A stretch of DNA of 64,000 bases from Vitrella brassicaformis (taxonomy: Eukaryota > Sar > Vitrellaceae), in contig CDMY01001052.1 of the NCBI GenBank assembly GCA_001179505.1, positions 3,904-67,903 on the forward strand. Reading direction: 5' to 3'. A program made the translations under genes and the position numbers. The first letter of the stretch is position 1. Each line of letters begins with the position of its first letter. Positions 33,844 to 46,274 of the stretch are shown here, piece after piece. Under the pieces are notes generated by a model. It ran no database searches. It worked only from the letters and a program-made list of their open reading frames with translations, and had not been told where the DNA came from.

Positions 33844-34691
33844 CTGTGTGCCTGTTGGATGCTGGATGCTGGATGTGTGTGTGTGTGTGCAGATCCAGGC
33901 GAAATACGTCGCGCCGCTATATAAGTAGACGCCTGGACAGACTCACACTGATAGCTAACAGACTGGTAGACAGAGGGAGGGGGGGCAGGGCACCTACCTG
34001 CTGGGGGAGAGAGAAAGAGAGAGATCGTCCATCCATCCACACACACATTGATAGCTAAGGGGCATGGGAACATATGTATGGGTGGATTGGCTGTCTGCCT
34101 GACTTGCTCATGGCTGTGATTTGTGGCGGCTTGGCCTGGTCGATATATGTGCAGCTGACTTCCTTTGTCTCCCTCTCTCTCTGCCTGCTGTTTGCAAGGG
34201 GGTCACATTTCGTGTGTGGGGTGGGCATCTTCGGCCATTCGTCGGCTCGCCAAGGCCCCCTCCCGCACACGAAGTGCCACCCTCTTCTGTCTGTCTGAGT
34301 GGATTAGCTGACATGATGTGGTGTGTTATGCCGTATGGCCGTCTGTCCGCCGTCTGTCCGCCGTCTGTGTGTGCGCAAGAGCAACACAAAGGGACACCAC
34401 TGGTAGGTGTAAGTAAATATCTGAAGGCGAACGAAGTCCCGCAAGCGGAGCGGCACACACACCCTTGGGCAACACACAGAAAATCTGCACACTACACGCT
34501 CTACACTACCGCACGGAAAGAAACAGAACGTATTCATCCCCTCACTTGACATGTCTGTCTGTCTGTCTGTCTCTCTCGATCAACGAATGGTAGGCGAGGC
34601 GAGTGACGGCCGTCTGACGACACACACATTACACACACGTCACCCAACGACCAACCACCACAACTGACACAATACACATAACGTCAGGCAG
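33844..34691. other. Convergent intergenic spacer
   Basis: No gene seen. It holds GTCT repeats near 34553-34575, (GT)n near 33872-33892 and short CA tracts. Confidence 0.55.
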
Positions 34692-37167
34692 TCACAGCTC
34701 GACTTTCCACGTCTGAGCTGTCTTGTCGCCACCTCCAGCTCTGTCATCGGATGTCCTCGTGTGTAGGGGGGCAGCGGGCAATTCATCCTCATACCCCGCA
34801 GCGATGCCCCGCTGGCCCTCCAGCGCCGCACGAGGCGCGTCGAGACCCTCCAATGGCTCCACACCCTTCACACACACGCAAACGCACCACACACAACGAG
34901 TCCATACCCCCCTGTGTGCTCTTTTCGCTCGGTGGCTGACTCACTTTGAAGCTTCGCGAGGTGTACGGCACCAGCACCGATGCGAGCCCCACACTTAGCA
35001 CGCCCTCCCCCTTGACCATCAGCTGCTCGCCCGCGGCCTCCCCCCCGCCCCCCGCCCCCTGCACAGTGCCGTTTGCAGAGGTGTGGAACTCGCGGATGGT
35101 GCCCCGGCCGATGAGTGAGTGCTCCACTGTATGGTGGTCGGCTGTTCGGCTTGGGATGGCGGGGAAAGGAAGGGAGTCGATCAGCTCAGCGAACTCGAGC
35201 ATGTACCGGCCGTCCCATTCACGGACGCCCAGCGCCACCTCGAGCTCATATGGGGTGCATACGGGTGCAGGGAGGTCCTTGCTGAGTGCCTCTGTGAGTG
35301 GGTCCTCCGGAGAGGCCATGTGACAGAATGCATCGACCTCTGGGAAGTTGCCCAGCTTGGCCACACTCAGCTTCCCGACCACCAGAGACAACACCTGACG
35401 ACCAGCCGACCTGCGTCATGCACCACACACACACAGCACACAACACACATGCACACACACACACACACACACCATGAGACCACTTTTTCGTTCTTCTCAC
35501 GTGTGTGTGCCAACAAAACTGACCGAATGAGCCTCTTCAGTCTGTCATGAAGCTTCCTATGGTGCTGCAGTGCGACTGTGCCGTAGACCAGGCCGATCAC
35601 TCGAGCGGTGCGGACGGCCTCCACCGCCCTGTACCGCCTCATCAGCAGCCGGCCTGACTGGGACGACACCTCACATAACGAGCCACGGACTGGCGAGTAC
35701 TGCCATATCTGACACAGACACACATGGACACATGGGAGGCCATGTGTGAGGGAGGGATGGTGGATGGCCGGGGTACCTACCTTGTGTGTGTTGCCATGCC
35801 GCTTGAGGATCCGCGTCAGGAGGGGGCTGTCATCCTCAGCTGATCACGGGCACATACGCATATACAGGCATGCGATGCCCGTAAAGAACACAATGCTGCG
35901 ATGGTGCCGTGACTCCCATTGCGTGCGCGTAGAGGAGTACCTATACACACAAGCTGCAGCTGCCCCGAGTCAGAACATGGGAGCGAATCAAGGTAGGCGC
36001 TCTCAGGCGAGTGATCGGGGGAAACAGGGGCCACGCGGACAGACAGAGGCTGGCAGGGGCCAATAGAGAGAGAACAACCGCTCGAATATGTCAGCAGAAT
36101 TGTGGACCTGTCGCCCTGCTCACCTGCAGGTCCCTTCTCCCAGGTGACGCCTCGCCGCTGTCTGATGGCCGATCTCTCACTCGGACAGCACACACTCGAC
36201 GATTGGCAACTGAACCACACACCACACACACACAGAGAATCACGTCACTTCGCGCCTCCCTCGCCCCCGAGAACGAGCTCTTCGCCGCTGACCTTGCAGA
36301 GGCACAACAATCGAGTCCTTCTGTCCATCCGCCTCCTTCGCATCGCCTTCGCCCTCTTGGTCGAGATGCAGCGACGTCCTGGGGACGGCCACGGCCACAT
36401 CGAAAGGCGTCGACGAGTCATTCGCATCGATGACCATGGTGGAGCCGTTGCTGTCGGCTGTGTGGGACGGTGGCGGGATGGGCATGGCATCGAGCAGCTC
36501 GTTAAGGGCGTGGTGGTAAGCCACGTCGTAGATCAAAAGACAGGGAGATGAGAAGAGAGCGTTGGAGTCCATCTGAGTGTGAATGCAGGACACGCACGGC
36601 ACACCCGTCCATGCCACCAGGAGGACCCTGCCACAGGTCAGTGCGCGTCTGCCTACCTGTTTGATGAGCTGTGCGGCGTCGATTGGTACGCGCCCGAACA
36701 CCCACATCACGGGCAGACCGTGAGCCGTCACCGACTGACACGACGGGCCGTAGTGCACAATACTGTCTGATGGACAAGCAAACAAACAAGCAAGCAAATG
36801 AACAAGCAGACAGACACAGAGCCATCCATGCATCCATCCATCCATCCATCCATCCATTGCCGTCTTGCTACCCTCATACACCAACCTGCCTACCTGCTCC
36901 ATAGTGCTGTGCAGCCACCTCGTCCACGGAGCACGCCCCATAGGCAGTGTCGCCCAGCACGAACACCAGACACTCAGACGCGCCGCATTGGCGAAGGCGT
37001 CGCTGAAGGGCCGAGCAGACGGCAGGTGCGTCCCTGAGGAGCGTGTCAGGGAACTGAAGCGCGGTTCGGCGAAAGCCGTGCCTATGGATGAGTGAGGCGA
37101 TGTGGTTGATCTCGTAGAAAGATTCCAGCGACACTGGGCACACGCTCCCATCGCCATTCACAGCCAT
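34692..37167 (-). CDS. DPH2: Diphthamide biosynthesis protein 2
   Basis: Nine exons give 580 aa: 36894-37167, 36657-36766, 36293-36572, 36124-36209, 35941-36049, 35781-35839, 35524-35708, 34945-35410, 34692-34865. DPH2 pairs with DPH1 in the [4Fe-4S] enzyme that adds the 3-amino-3-carboxypropyl group to histidine of elongation factor 2, the first diphthamide step. Signatures: FYEINHIASLI, ALQFPDTLL, VLGDTAYGACSVDEVAAQH, IVHYGPSCQS, MWVFGRVPID, YDVAYHHAL, RLLMRRYRAVEAVRTARVIG, VVGKLSVAKLGNFPEVDAF, TPYELEVALG, and the C-terminal EGQRGIAAGYEDE typical of eukaryotic DPH2. A variable insert rich in Asp/Gly/Arg (DANDSSTPFDVA to RDLQP) separates the first and second thirds. Junctions around exons 4-5 rest on phase only. 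Start is the only ATG before FYEIN. Confidence 0.9.
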
Positions 37168-37484
37168 TGAGTTCGAGAAACTTCCCGCGGAGATCTCCAA
37201 AGCTTGCAAGCAGTTTCACGCAATGTCCTAAGTGGCCCAAAGCTTGCAATGCGAGCTCAGACCGCAGATATTTTGTTAAATGAGTTTGCAAAGGCCTGCT
37301 GCGTGTCCAGGGAGTGGGGTGCTCATTGTGGGAGAATGTTCGGTGCCGTCTGCCCGCCGGCCAAGATGCTCCTTCGCTGGCCTGCCTGTGCCGTTGGATG
37401 TACGAAGCCTTGGCGACGGCCGGTCCTTCTCTTCTGCACCGCTCTAAGTGAAGAGACTCCACCAACTCAGCGTAACCGGACAAA
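37168..37484. promoter_or_regulatory. Divergent promoter region with AGCTTGCAA and TGCGAGCTC words
   Basis: This spacer between DPH2 and the S74-like gene contains AGCTTGCAAGC at 37201-37211, AGCTTGCAAT at 37241-37250 and TGCGAGCTC at 37250-37258. The GCGAGCT word also occurs in the 3.7-, 9.7- and 51.1-kb spacers. Confidence 0.4.
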
Positions 37485-38907
37485 ATGGTCTTCTCTCGCC
37501 TGGCCTTCGTCGCGGTGGTCTTCCTCGCCATACCTGCCCCGCCATGCGCGGCTGACTGCGACGCCGATGAGTTTGAGGTACGCTGCCCGCCACATCCGTC
37601 CATCCGTGTCGTTTTGTGTGCTGTTTGGCTATGTTTGGCAGGACGATGACGGCTGCGAACGTGCGTGAGTTCCACAATACTGTACAGTGGCAGGCACACG
37701 CATGACTGTGTTGTTCGTATTGTTTGAATCATGCAAGGCATCATCGCGGGCAATCCCGAACTCTTCCAAGATGGCACCGGTGACGTCACTGCGGAGAGGT
37801 ATGTGAAGGCCAATACCGCTGTTTTGTCGGACGGCACCGTCGTTGCAAGCGACAACGTCCGATCTTCTAGGAACATCATTGCCCAGGGTGAGCTCCATCG
37901 CACAATGCACTATTACTTCACTTAAGATGACGACTGCATGTAACGTGCAGGCACCATTGAGGCGGGTAATCCCAGCGAGTTCACTGAAAACGACGGCGAC
38001 GTCAAGGCAGAAACCGATGTCGAGGCTGATCGGAGTGTCCGAGCTGGTATCGACGTCATTGCCGAAGACGACGTCATTGCAAGAAACAACGTCATTGCTG
38101 GCTCTGGTACGGGTGTCATTGCTGACGGCGTGTGTCTGTATTGCAAGCAGCGTTGCCATGAATGTATTATAGGTTCGGACTTCGACGGAGAAGTGATCGG
38201 CGACAGTAAGCTCCAGGCCATGTACCGACGAGTTCTTGTGACAATGGTGGCTTGCTTGTGCATCAGGCATACGGACAGGCCAGCCATCTGAACGGGAGGT
38301 TCGCAGAGGTGACATCGGCGCGACAGCAGACCTGCAGGCCGACGACACATGCTACTGCCCACAAGCGGTGACGAGACGCGCTTTTGCGCATTCATTCGAG
38401 GTCCGAGGCAACGACAGCGACCGTCCCTCGACACCCATGGCTGAGTGGGGCGATCGAAATCGGTCGATGGCGTACGAGGCCTTCAGACAGCTTCGTGTGC
38501 GGACTGGCGGCGATGCTCGGCTTGGCCTGGCCGCCAAGGAGGTCCAAAGATTGTTCCCAATGGCCGTCAGGACGCTCCTGCCAGACGACGATGGCGATGA
38601 TGATGCTGAAAGTGAGGCGGAGAAGAACGGGGAGATGACCATCGACCTCACTCAGCTGCTCTACACACAAATGGCCGTCATTCAAGACCTCATCACCGAG
38701 AAGGAAGACCTCCGCAAGACGACTGGCGGCTTGACCAAGCGGCTTGATCAGCTGGCCAAGGCTAACAAGGGGCTGATGAAGGCGAATGAGGCCATGATGG
38801 GTCGCATGGCTCGTCTGGAGCAAGGCAGCAGTAAGAGCGAAAGCAATGAGCCGTCTGGTCCGATTGAGGCACTGCAGAAGATGGCCAAGGGGCTCCTGGC
38901 GCCGTGA
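37485..38907 (+). CDS. Secreted protein with duplicated Val/Ile-Ala repeats and Peptidase S74-like C-terminus
   Basis: Exons 37485-37577, 37642-37660, 37738-37887, 37951-38205 and 38267-38907 give 385 aa. A signal peptide ends at PCAA. Exons 3 and 4 each encode a related unit: AGNPELFQDGTGDVTAE and AGNPSEFTENDGDVKAE, each followed by short V/I-A steps (VVASDNV; DVIAEDDVIARNNVIA) that look like a repeated beta-strand ladder. CYC and CLYCKQRCHEC provide cysteines. Residues 241-320 resemble the intramolecular-chaperone/S74 domain of tailspikes and MYRF: RLGLAAKEVQRLFPMAV, then a polar loop, IDLTQLLYTQMAVIQDL and a long coiled coil to 370. That domain trimerises beta-helical proteins; self-cleavage needs a Ser-Lys dyad, which I do not see (SDRPST where SDxRxK would stand). 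Function unknown; an extracellular fibre-like trimer is inference. Confidence 0.75.
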
Positions 38908-41900
38908 CGAATTTTTCGTTACTTTGGGAGTGTTATGTGTATGTGTGGCTGTGTGTGTGGAGTGGTCGAGTGTGGAGTGCCGGGCGATTTTCTCGTGTGG
39001 TGGGGAAGACGTGCAGGGGTGTGGATCCGTGTGCTCTTGTCCAAAGGGATCGAAGGCACTGAAGCGCTGCGTGGGTGCTTGTGCTTGTGGAATGGCTCTG
39101 CTCTCAGTGGAGAATGAAAGACTGCGCGAGGGGGTGCGTGTGTGCGTCTCTGTTTCGTCTGTTGCACGTGGGTGCTTGACCCTATGTGATATGCTCAGTG
39201 CAGAACGCTGCACGGTAGACTTCATACGTAAGCCCTGTGTGTGTGTGTGTATTGTGTGTGCGGGAGAGAATGATTGAGAGGGATCTTATGAATTCAATGG
39301 TAAACAAATCCACTCAGTGTGAAGAGTGGTGTGAAGGGCTGCAGTCAGTCAGTCAGTCGGTCTCCGTGTCCTTCCCTCCCCTCCCACACACACACACAGG
39401 CCTCGTTCACGCACAATCGTCCGCAACGTACATGTCCACACAACACCCCTGAAGGCCGACAGACACACACACACCTCTCTCCCCACCCACCCCAAACGCA
39501 CTCAGGCAGCCCCGCCTCCCTCTCTCCACAATCAAGCCGCACTCAATGATACGATGCGACTTTCACAGGCTGCCTGCCTGTCTGCCGTCTCGATTGACAG
39601 CATCGCCCACACACCGCACGTGATCGAATGAACGACCAAATACACCACACCGTTACATATACCGCCTTGCTTTAGTTATCGGTGGTCCGTCCAGCCCACC
39701 ACATAGGCAACCACACCCGACACACGATACGAACGAAACGAAACGAAGCGAAGCGGAACGGAGCACGCCACACAGCAGACAGACAGACAGGACAGCCTGC
39801 CGACGGACACACGCGACCAGGCTGGCTACCAAACGGACAGGCTACAAACGACATACGACATACCAGACAGGAAACAGAACTGCCGACGAGACACGAGTAC
39901 ACACACAGACACAACCAGATAGAGCCTCGACACGTGTGTGATAGAGCCTCGGCCCACGTGTGATGAGTAATGGATGGTTTTCCGTCGTTCAGGGTCGTTT
40001 TGAGCGGGGAAAAAGGAGTCAATGTGATGGAGGGTGAGTCATTCACGGCGGGCGAGAAACCCCGCAGAAAACAAGCAGAAGATAAAGCAATCACGCGCTG
40101 TACTGATTGCTTTAGGCGATACTTACGGTACACATCCGTCGTCCCTCCCTTCTTTCCTCCCTCCCTCCTACACAGTTCTCCATCGCTTTGGTGCCAGCCA
40201 AGCAGCAGCACACTTTGGCAAAATTCCCCCCGACCACAGCAATTAAGGGTGAGTTAAGTGGGTGGCCTTTCGGCGCCTGCCTCCCGGAACACTCACACAG
40301 ACACGCACACACGCCCTGCAGCCAAATCTCTCTGAGACGCGCCGTGCCCGTCCCCTCCACCACCACCGCACACACGAGGCCGCACATTCCATCTCCCGCC
40401 CGCCCTCCACTTCGTGGCCAACCCACGCACACACACGCATCACATCACACCGTACAAAGGTAGAAAAGGCCACTCACTCTGTCCACATGCAGCACCACAA
40501 CATGCGAGGCTCCTCAAAACTGCTCTCTCCCCCTCTCTGGGGAGGGCCCTCAGACTCCTTCTGTCTCGCGCTGTCCTTCGGTGGGTCAGCCGGCCGGCTG
40601 GCCGGGCAGATGGACGCCTCAAGAAGTGGCGACCCTCCCACCCATCAGGCAATCCATCCATCCATCGCAGGCAGTGGGCCTGCCCGGAGAACGTATAGGA
40701 AGTAGAGAATACACGCACACGAACATGCACAGTCAAAATTGCGTCCTCAGCGAGGGTGTTGTCTGTCTCTCTGTCTGTCTGTCTGTCTGTCTGTCGGCCT
40801 TGTGGACGGGCGTGTTGTGTGTGATGTCATGTGTCATCGATGTCCGTCGTTTTGGTTACAGGCCAAGGAAGCGCTGCCGCACGACGGAGAGCAGTGAAAG
40901 AAAACACTCTATTCGCCCATTTGCTCTAATGGCGCGTATTCGGGTGATGTGACCTGGATAGGTATGTGTGTGTGTGTGTGTATGTGTGTGTGTGTGTATG
41001 TGTGTGTGTGTGCACATGATGTGTGGCAAAAGAATTGACGAAAGGCAAAAAGGGCAAGGAAAGGCAAGGCAAGACCGCTCTCTTTGGGCACATGAACGAA
41101 TGGCACGCAGACACACACACGTACAGGCAGACAGACAGACACCACACGAGCGAAAAAGCCGTGCCACTGAGTAAGAGAGAGAGAAAAGTACGACTATGAG
41201 ACACCACACCACACCACACACCGGACACCACACGCACAGGGGAGGGGGGGCGGGGGGTGCATGTGCACAGGGACGCACGGATACACTCATCCATCCATCT
41301 ACATATCATCATGGCACATGCACCATACCGACGAATGACAGCGATGTCCTACAGCCATAGAAATGATCTCTCCTACCCGACCAGGCAGCCTGCCTGGTGA
41401 ACCTCGCTCCGCTCTCTGCCCTCCGCTCTCCGCTCTATACCGTCGTATGTGAGAAGCCAATTAAGGGAGTCAGGACTGACCGATGTGCGTGGCTGACGTG
41501 CCTTCGAGTGAGCGCACGTAAGCCACCCACCATCCGGCCGCTTCTCTTGGACGGACGGCACTACATGTCTCTCCTCAAATGGACGTGTGTGTGTACGCTG
41601 CATCCACCACCAGGCAGGCAGGCAGGCAGGCAGGCCAGAAGCCGCCCCTCCCTCTCCTCCTTCGACATGAAACCGACATGAAACGGACGAACGGCCTTCA
41701 CGACACAGACAGCACCATATACGACACGATGACCGACACGAATGACACACGAGGGGATTGTCCTTTCTTATCTGACGGGGTGTGGTGTGCTATGTTACTG
41801 TGTGCCGCGAGGGGCGTATGAAGCAAAAATGTGATGTGTGAAAACTCACGATAAACCAAAAGCCCTCTCCCCCCGACACCCCCGCCCCCTCCCAACCCCC

Positions 41901-42151
41901 CGCCGCATCATTGATGCCATTTCAGACATAAGCGGCTGGCCCCACACACGCAACACGCACACACGCAACACGCACACACGAGCACACGCACACATGCACA
42001 CCAAAGTGCACATCGATCGACCAAAAGCGAGCCCGTAGCGCTATGTATTTCATCCCTCCTCTCCCCCTCCCTCCTCACGCACATCCAGCCATCCGCCCCC
42101 TTGTGTGTGGGTGTGGGTGTGAGGGTGTGTGGGAATGGCCAAGTCAGTCAG
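38908..42151. other. 3.2-kb intergenic region, simple repeats
   Basis: No gene seen. It has GTCA near 39345-39360, GTCT near 40765-40795, a long (GT)n at 40963-41013 and GGCA near 41610-41633. The frames present are low-complexity. Confidence 0.55.
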
Positions 42152-42664
42152 TCAGTCGAACTGCACGCTGCCCTCAGAGGCGATGGTCGAGGCCATTGAG
42201 CCGACACGAGCAATGGTTCCGCTGAAGTGCTTGAACTCGGGCCAGCTGGTCCGGGAGTCGGTGGGCGTCTTAGAAGCAGACGGCTCCTGCTGCTGCTTGC
42301 TGGCCACGGCGTACTTCCTCTCCTCGACGTTGTACTCGTTGAAGCCGACAACAGCCTTGAGATCTATCGTCACAAGACACACACAAGTTCACACACATGG
42401 ATGGGATGGCAAGGGATGGGTGGGCTGACGGATGGACACTCCCTCACCCACCCACCCGAGAAGGAGGATATGTGCGGCGTGGTGTCGTGGCCGTTTTTGA
42501 GTGCGCCGAGCACGCCCCTGACGGCCTTGATGGAGGTCGACACGAGCGACGTCGAGTAGATGACCAGCTTGTACCCCACCTCCTCCAGCTCGTCCACCGA
42601 CAGGAACGGCGTGCTGCCCCCCTCGATAAGATTCGCCATCTTCGGACCTCCCACCTCACTGACA

Positions 42665-42697
<33 letters not shown>

Positions 42698-43761
42698 GAC
42701 GGACACACACCACATGCGTCTCATGTGTGTGTGTGGTGTGGGTGGATGAGTGCATGAGTGGATTGGAGGGGTACCTTCCTTACCTGCAGTAGCGTCGCAT
42801 CTCTTCGACGGTCCTGGGTGCCTCGAGGAAGGCAATGTCCGCACCCATTGCGTGGAAGGCCCGGCAGCGGCGGATGGCCTCATCAAGCCTGCACTCACAC
42901 ACACCCATACATACGACAGAGGTGATGTGTGGCTATTTGTGGTCTCTCTCTTCTCTCATCTCCTTCTCATCTCACCCACCCGAGGGAAGCCCGCGCGTCG
43001 GTGCGGGCCAGAATGCAAATGTCGGCGCCCTCATCCCTGCCAGGACACACCAAGCACACAACGGGTGAGAAACGACACGCAGTGGATGTGCTGTGCTGTG
43101 GTGTGGTGTAGCCGGCCGAGCGCACCCCACCGTACCGCGCGTCAATGGCGGCCATGACGCGCATGCAGGCGTCTTCGAACGGGATGACCTCCTTGCCCGC
43201 GGGGTGGCCGCACTTCTTGGGCGCCACTTGGTCCTCTATCATGATGCACGCCACACCCGCACGGGCGTACCCCTGAACCGTCCTCTTGACGTTGACCGCA
43301 TTGCCTGTTTGACCCACACACACACAGACCCATGGTGTGTGTCGTGTGTGCACACAGCTACCTGCAGTGCAGTGAAAGCTTACCGTATCCGGTGTCACCA
43401 TCAGCGATGAGCGGGATGCTTTTGACGGCCTCCGTGATCGCCCGGCAGCTGTCCAGCATCTCAGAGTAGGCCAGCATCTGGGTGTCGGGGAATCCACGCG
43501 CGCCAGACACCGAAAACCCGCTCATGAAGGCGCAGGGGAACCCTGATGGACACACCACACACAGCCGCACACACGCACGATGGATGCAGTGCAGATCTCA
43601 GCTGATCTCTCCCTGATCCAATTAATCCAGTGCGGACCTTCCTGCTCAACGAGCCTGGCGGTGAGATCGTCGTAGCAGCCTGGCGCCTGGATGACCCCGG
43701 TGGGCGAGTTGAGGAGCTCACGCAGGCGCTCGGCAGCGGGGTTGCGGTGGGGACCCATCAT
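42152..43761 (-). CDS. Isocitrate lyase/PEP mutase superfamily lyase (methylisocitrate lyase-like)
   Basis: Exons 43638-43761, 43384-43542, 43136-43304, 42980-43036, 42784-42888, 42456-42658 and 42152-42363 give 342 aa. Motifs in order: VIQAPGCYDDLTARLVEQ, FMSGFSVSGARGFPD, LIADGDTGYG (metal-binding Asp), IEDQVAPKKCGH (loop with the catalytic Cys of lyase members), ILARTDARASLG, GADIAFLEAPRT and MANLIEGGSTPFLS. The KKCGH loop favours a C-C lyase on a 2,3-substituted malate-type substrate (2-methylisocitrate, dimethylmalate or oxaloacetate) over a phosphonomutase. The substrate cannot be fixed. The 60-residue C-terminal tail is polar. No clear targeting leader, although the open frame continues upstream without an ATG. 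Confidence 0.9.
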
Positions 43762-44221
43762 CTTATTTTGGTCGTTCGAGGGGTGGGCTGTGGGCTGCAG
43801 GCGACGTTCAGTTGACCCAGAGATGACGGGAGAGAGAGGGATGGTAGGGAAGCAGGGAGGCCAGCAGGCAAGAAGGAGGAGAGTGACGGCGGATATCAAA
43901 GGGTGCTAACGAATATGAATTGCCGTCCAGTGATCGCTTTCGGCCAATGGACGGCATATTTTTTGCCGATTCCTGGCCAAGTGGAGACACGAGACACTTC
44001 GGTGTTATTTAGCTATGGTGTCGAGTGTCCCGAAAGCCACATGTTCACACCTAGCTACACAGTCACTCCGAAAAACGACACAACACATGCAACACACACC
44101 GATGGTAAATCAATCACAAGTGTTTGTCGGTCTCTGTCTGTCAGAGGCTGTTCGCCTCTTTCTCGGTCAACATCTTTCATTCCAACCGACCGCAACCAAC
44201 GACCTGGTGGTATGGTATGAT
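43762..44221. other. Intergenic spacer between same-strand genes
   Basis: No gene seen. It should hold the promoter of the lyase gene and the 3' end of the peroxiredoxin-glutaredoxin gene. It is poorer in repeats than most spacers. Confidence 0.45.
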
Positions 44222-46274
44222 TCATCCCGTCTCTGCTGGCTCAGCTTCTACGAGACCCTGGTTGATGAGGAGCTGCTGGAGCTCCCCCTTGTCGAACATC
44301 TCAGACACAATGTCCGCACCGCCAACGAACTCGCCACTGACATACAACTGCGGGATGGTCGGCCAGTCTGAGAACTCCTTGATGCCCTGCACACGCACAC
44401 GCACACGCACACGCACACGACAGACACATGTGTGTGTGTGTGCATGTGCGTGTGTGGACAGTGCAGTGCAGAGGAACGCCGTCGACCTCTCTGATGGCCA
44501 TGGACGAGAGGACGTCTACAGAGACGAATTCGAGGCCGAGTGTTCTGAGGATGGCCACCACTGACGCCGAGAAGCCACACTGCGGGGTGGACGGGGTGCC
44601 CTGAATGAAGAAGAAGAAGAAACAAACGCAGGTACGGATCAGGGCAGCCCCGAGGAGTCGAGTCGGATGGAATGAATGAAGCACCGAGTGAGTGTGCCTG
44701 TCCTGTCCGTCCGTCGCTGGGTGTTACCTTCATGAAGAGAACAACTTTATGCTCCCTCACAATGTCACTGCAGCCAGCCAGCCAGCATCCAATCCGTGTT
44801 GTTGTCCATCTCACATCTCACTGGCCGGCTGACTCACTGACTCACTCAATGACTTCTTTAATGGGTTTGTTGATCTCTCGCCTCGTCGTCTTGGGCGCGT
44901 CAGCCTTTGAGGGATCCTGCACCACACACACACCGCCACTCGTGTGTGTGTGTGTGTGTGTGCGTGAGTGTGGTGGTGCGTGTGGCTTTGCTTGCCTTGA
45001 GGTACTCGAGCACACTGTCGACGAAGCTGTTGTCGCCCTCCCCCAGCCACTCCACCTCCAAGTCACTGTTGACTACACAGGCAAACCTGAACCAACCAAC
45101 ACCCAATGCAAGCAAACCATCCATCCATCGCACAAAGAAGGCAATCAATCAGTGTGAGCCTTAGTTCTCGCCACCGACCTTCTCGCCCTGAGGCCCATCA
45201 GCGCCCTGGAAGCGTCGAGCTCCATCCCTGACGCCTGGTGGAGTGGACGGAATGATGAATGGTGTAACCATAGATGCGATGATGCATTCCTTCATGCGTG
45301 CGGCCCACGTCCACGCTACGCTTCACACGCACCCGAGTGAACTCGGCGTTTCCGTCGGATATCATCATGACGCGGCCCTCCACGCCCGCGTTGCTCGACC
45401 ATGCTGCACACACACACAAAGGAAGGAAACCTCATGTGTGTGGAGTGGAGTACAGTGAGGGCGTTGGTCAATTCAGGCTGGATTGACCGCACCCCACACA
45501 CGAATGCGTGGCGTGCCCCGCACACCGACAGACCTTTGAGGACGAATGGATCTGCAAACAAACAGCCAGCCAGCCAGCCAGACAGCAAGCCAGCCAGCGA
45601 GCCACTTTTCTGTCCTCCCGTCCGTTGCCCTCCCTCCCTCACGCACCATTGACAGCGAGGCAGGCCACGACGTCCACGCCAAATGACTTGATCTCATCCA
45701 CCTTCTCCAAGAAGCCTGGAAGGTGCTTCTCAGAACAGGTGGGCGTGAACGCACCTGTGGATCCGTTGCACCGCACCGTCCACACCCACACGCCAAGCGA
45801 CACACACAATGCTGCAATGCATCCCACCTGGCACTGCAAAGAGGACGCTCCTCTTCCCCCGAAAGATGTCATCAATCATCACCTGCACGTACAACACGCA
45901 CGCACCAGAAGCGCCAGATGGCCCAGGGATACAATACAATACACTGCACACCATCACGATCATGAGCATCCCGCCCTTCTCACCTCAGCGTCGAGTGGCA
46001 GCGTCCTCACGCGCGCTGATGGGATGGGGTTGCCCCTGCTCAGCTTCATCCGCAGCAGGCTCCGGTGGTGGTGGTGGTGGTGCCTGTGATGCCGCGCTGC
46101 TGCTTCTCTCGCAGGGACTCGGGAGGAAGGAGAGGACAGGGGCGATGGATATCGGTGGAGGGAAAGGGTGAATGCATATGCGTCGGTGCATCTTGCGGTG
46201 AGGAGTGAGGCGGCCACAGCCCAGAGGCTGACCGTCGATAAACATGTACCTTCGAGAGGAGGAAAGATCATCAT
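44222..46274 (-). CDS. Peroxiredoxin-5 / monothiol glutaredoxin fusion with targeting leader
   Basis: Eleven exons give 359 aa: 45984-46274, 45828-45882, 45647-45754, 45534-45551, 45333-45403, 45179-45234, 44996-45086, 44846-44916, 44728-44767, 44487-44600, 44222-44386. Residues 1-25 look like a signal peptide ([15 protein letters not shown]), followed by an Arg/His/Ser-rich stretch to about 72, a bipartite plastid-type leader. Prx5 domain about 75-222: [21 protein letters not shown] (peroxidatic C122), [41 protein letters not shown]. Glutaredoxin about 245-355: [19 protein letters not shown] (C275, CGFS active site), [24 protein letters not shown] glutaredoxins bind glutathione and 2Fe-2S clusters. 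Prx-Grx hybrids are known from bacteria, usually with dithiol Grx. Exon 4 is 18 nt. The intron 44917-44995 has a GC donor. Confidence 0.88.

Noticed and set aside
37204-37668. Plus-strand frame starting before the S74-like gene
   Set aside because: The frame with a clear signal peptide begins at 37485 and splices into conserved repeats; the other frame has no such support.
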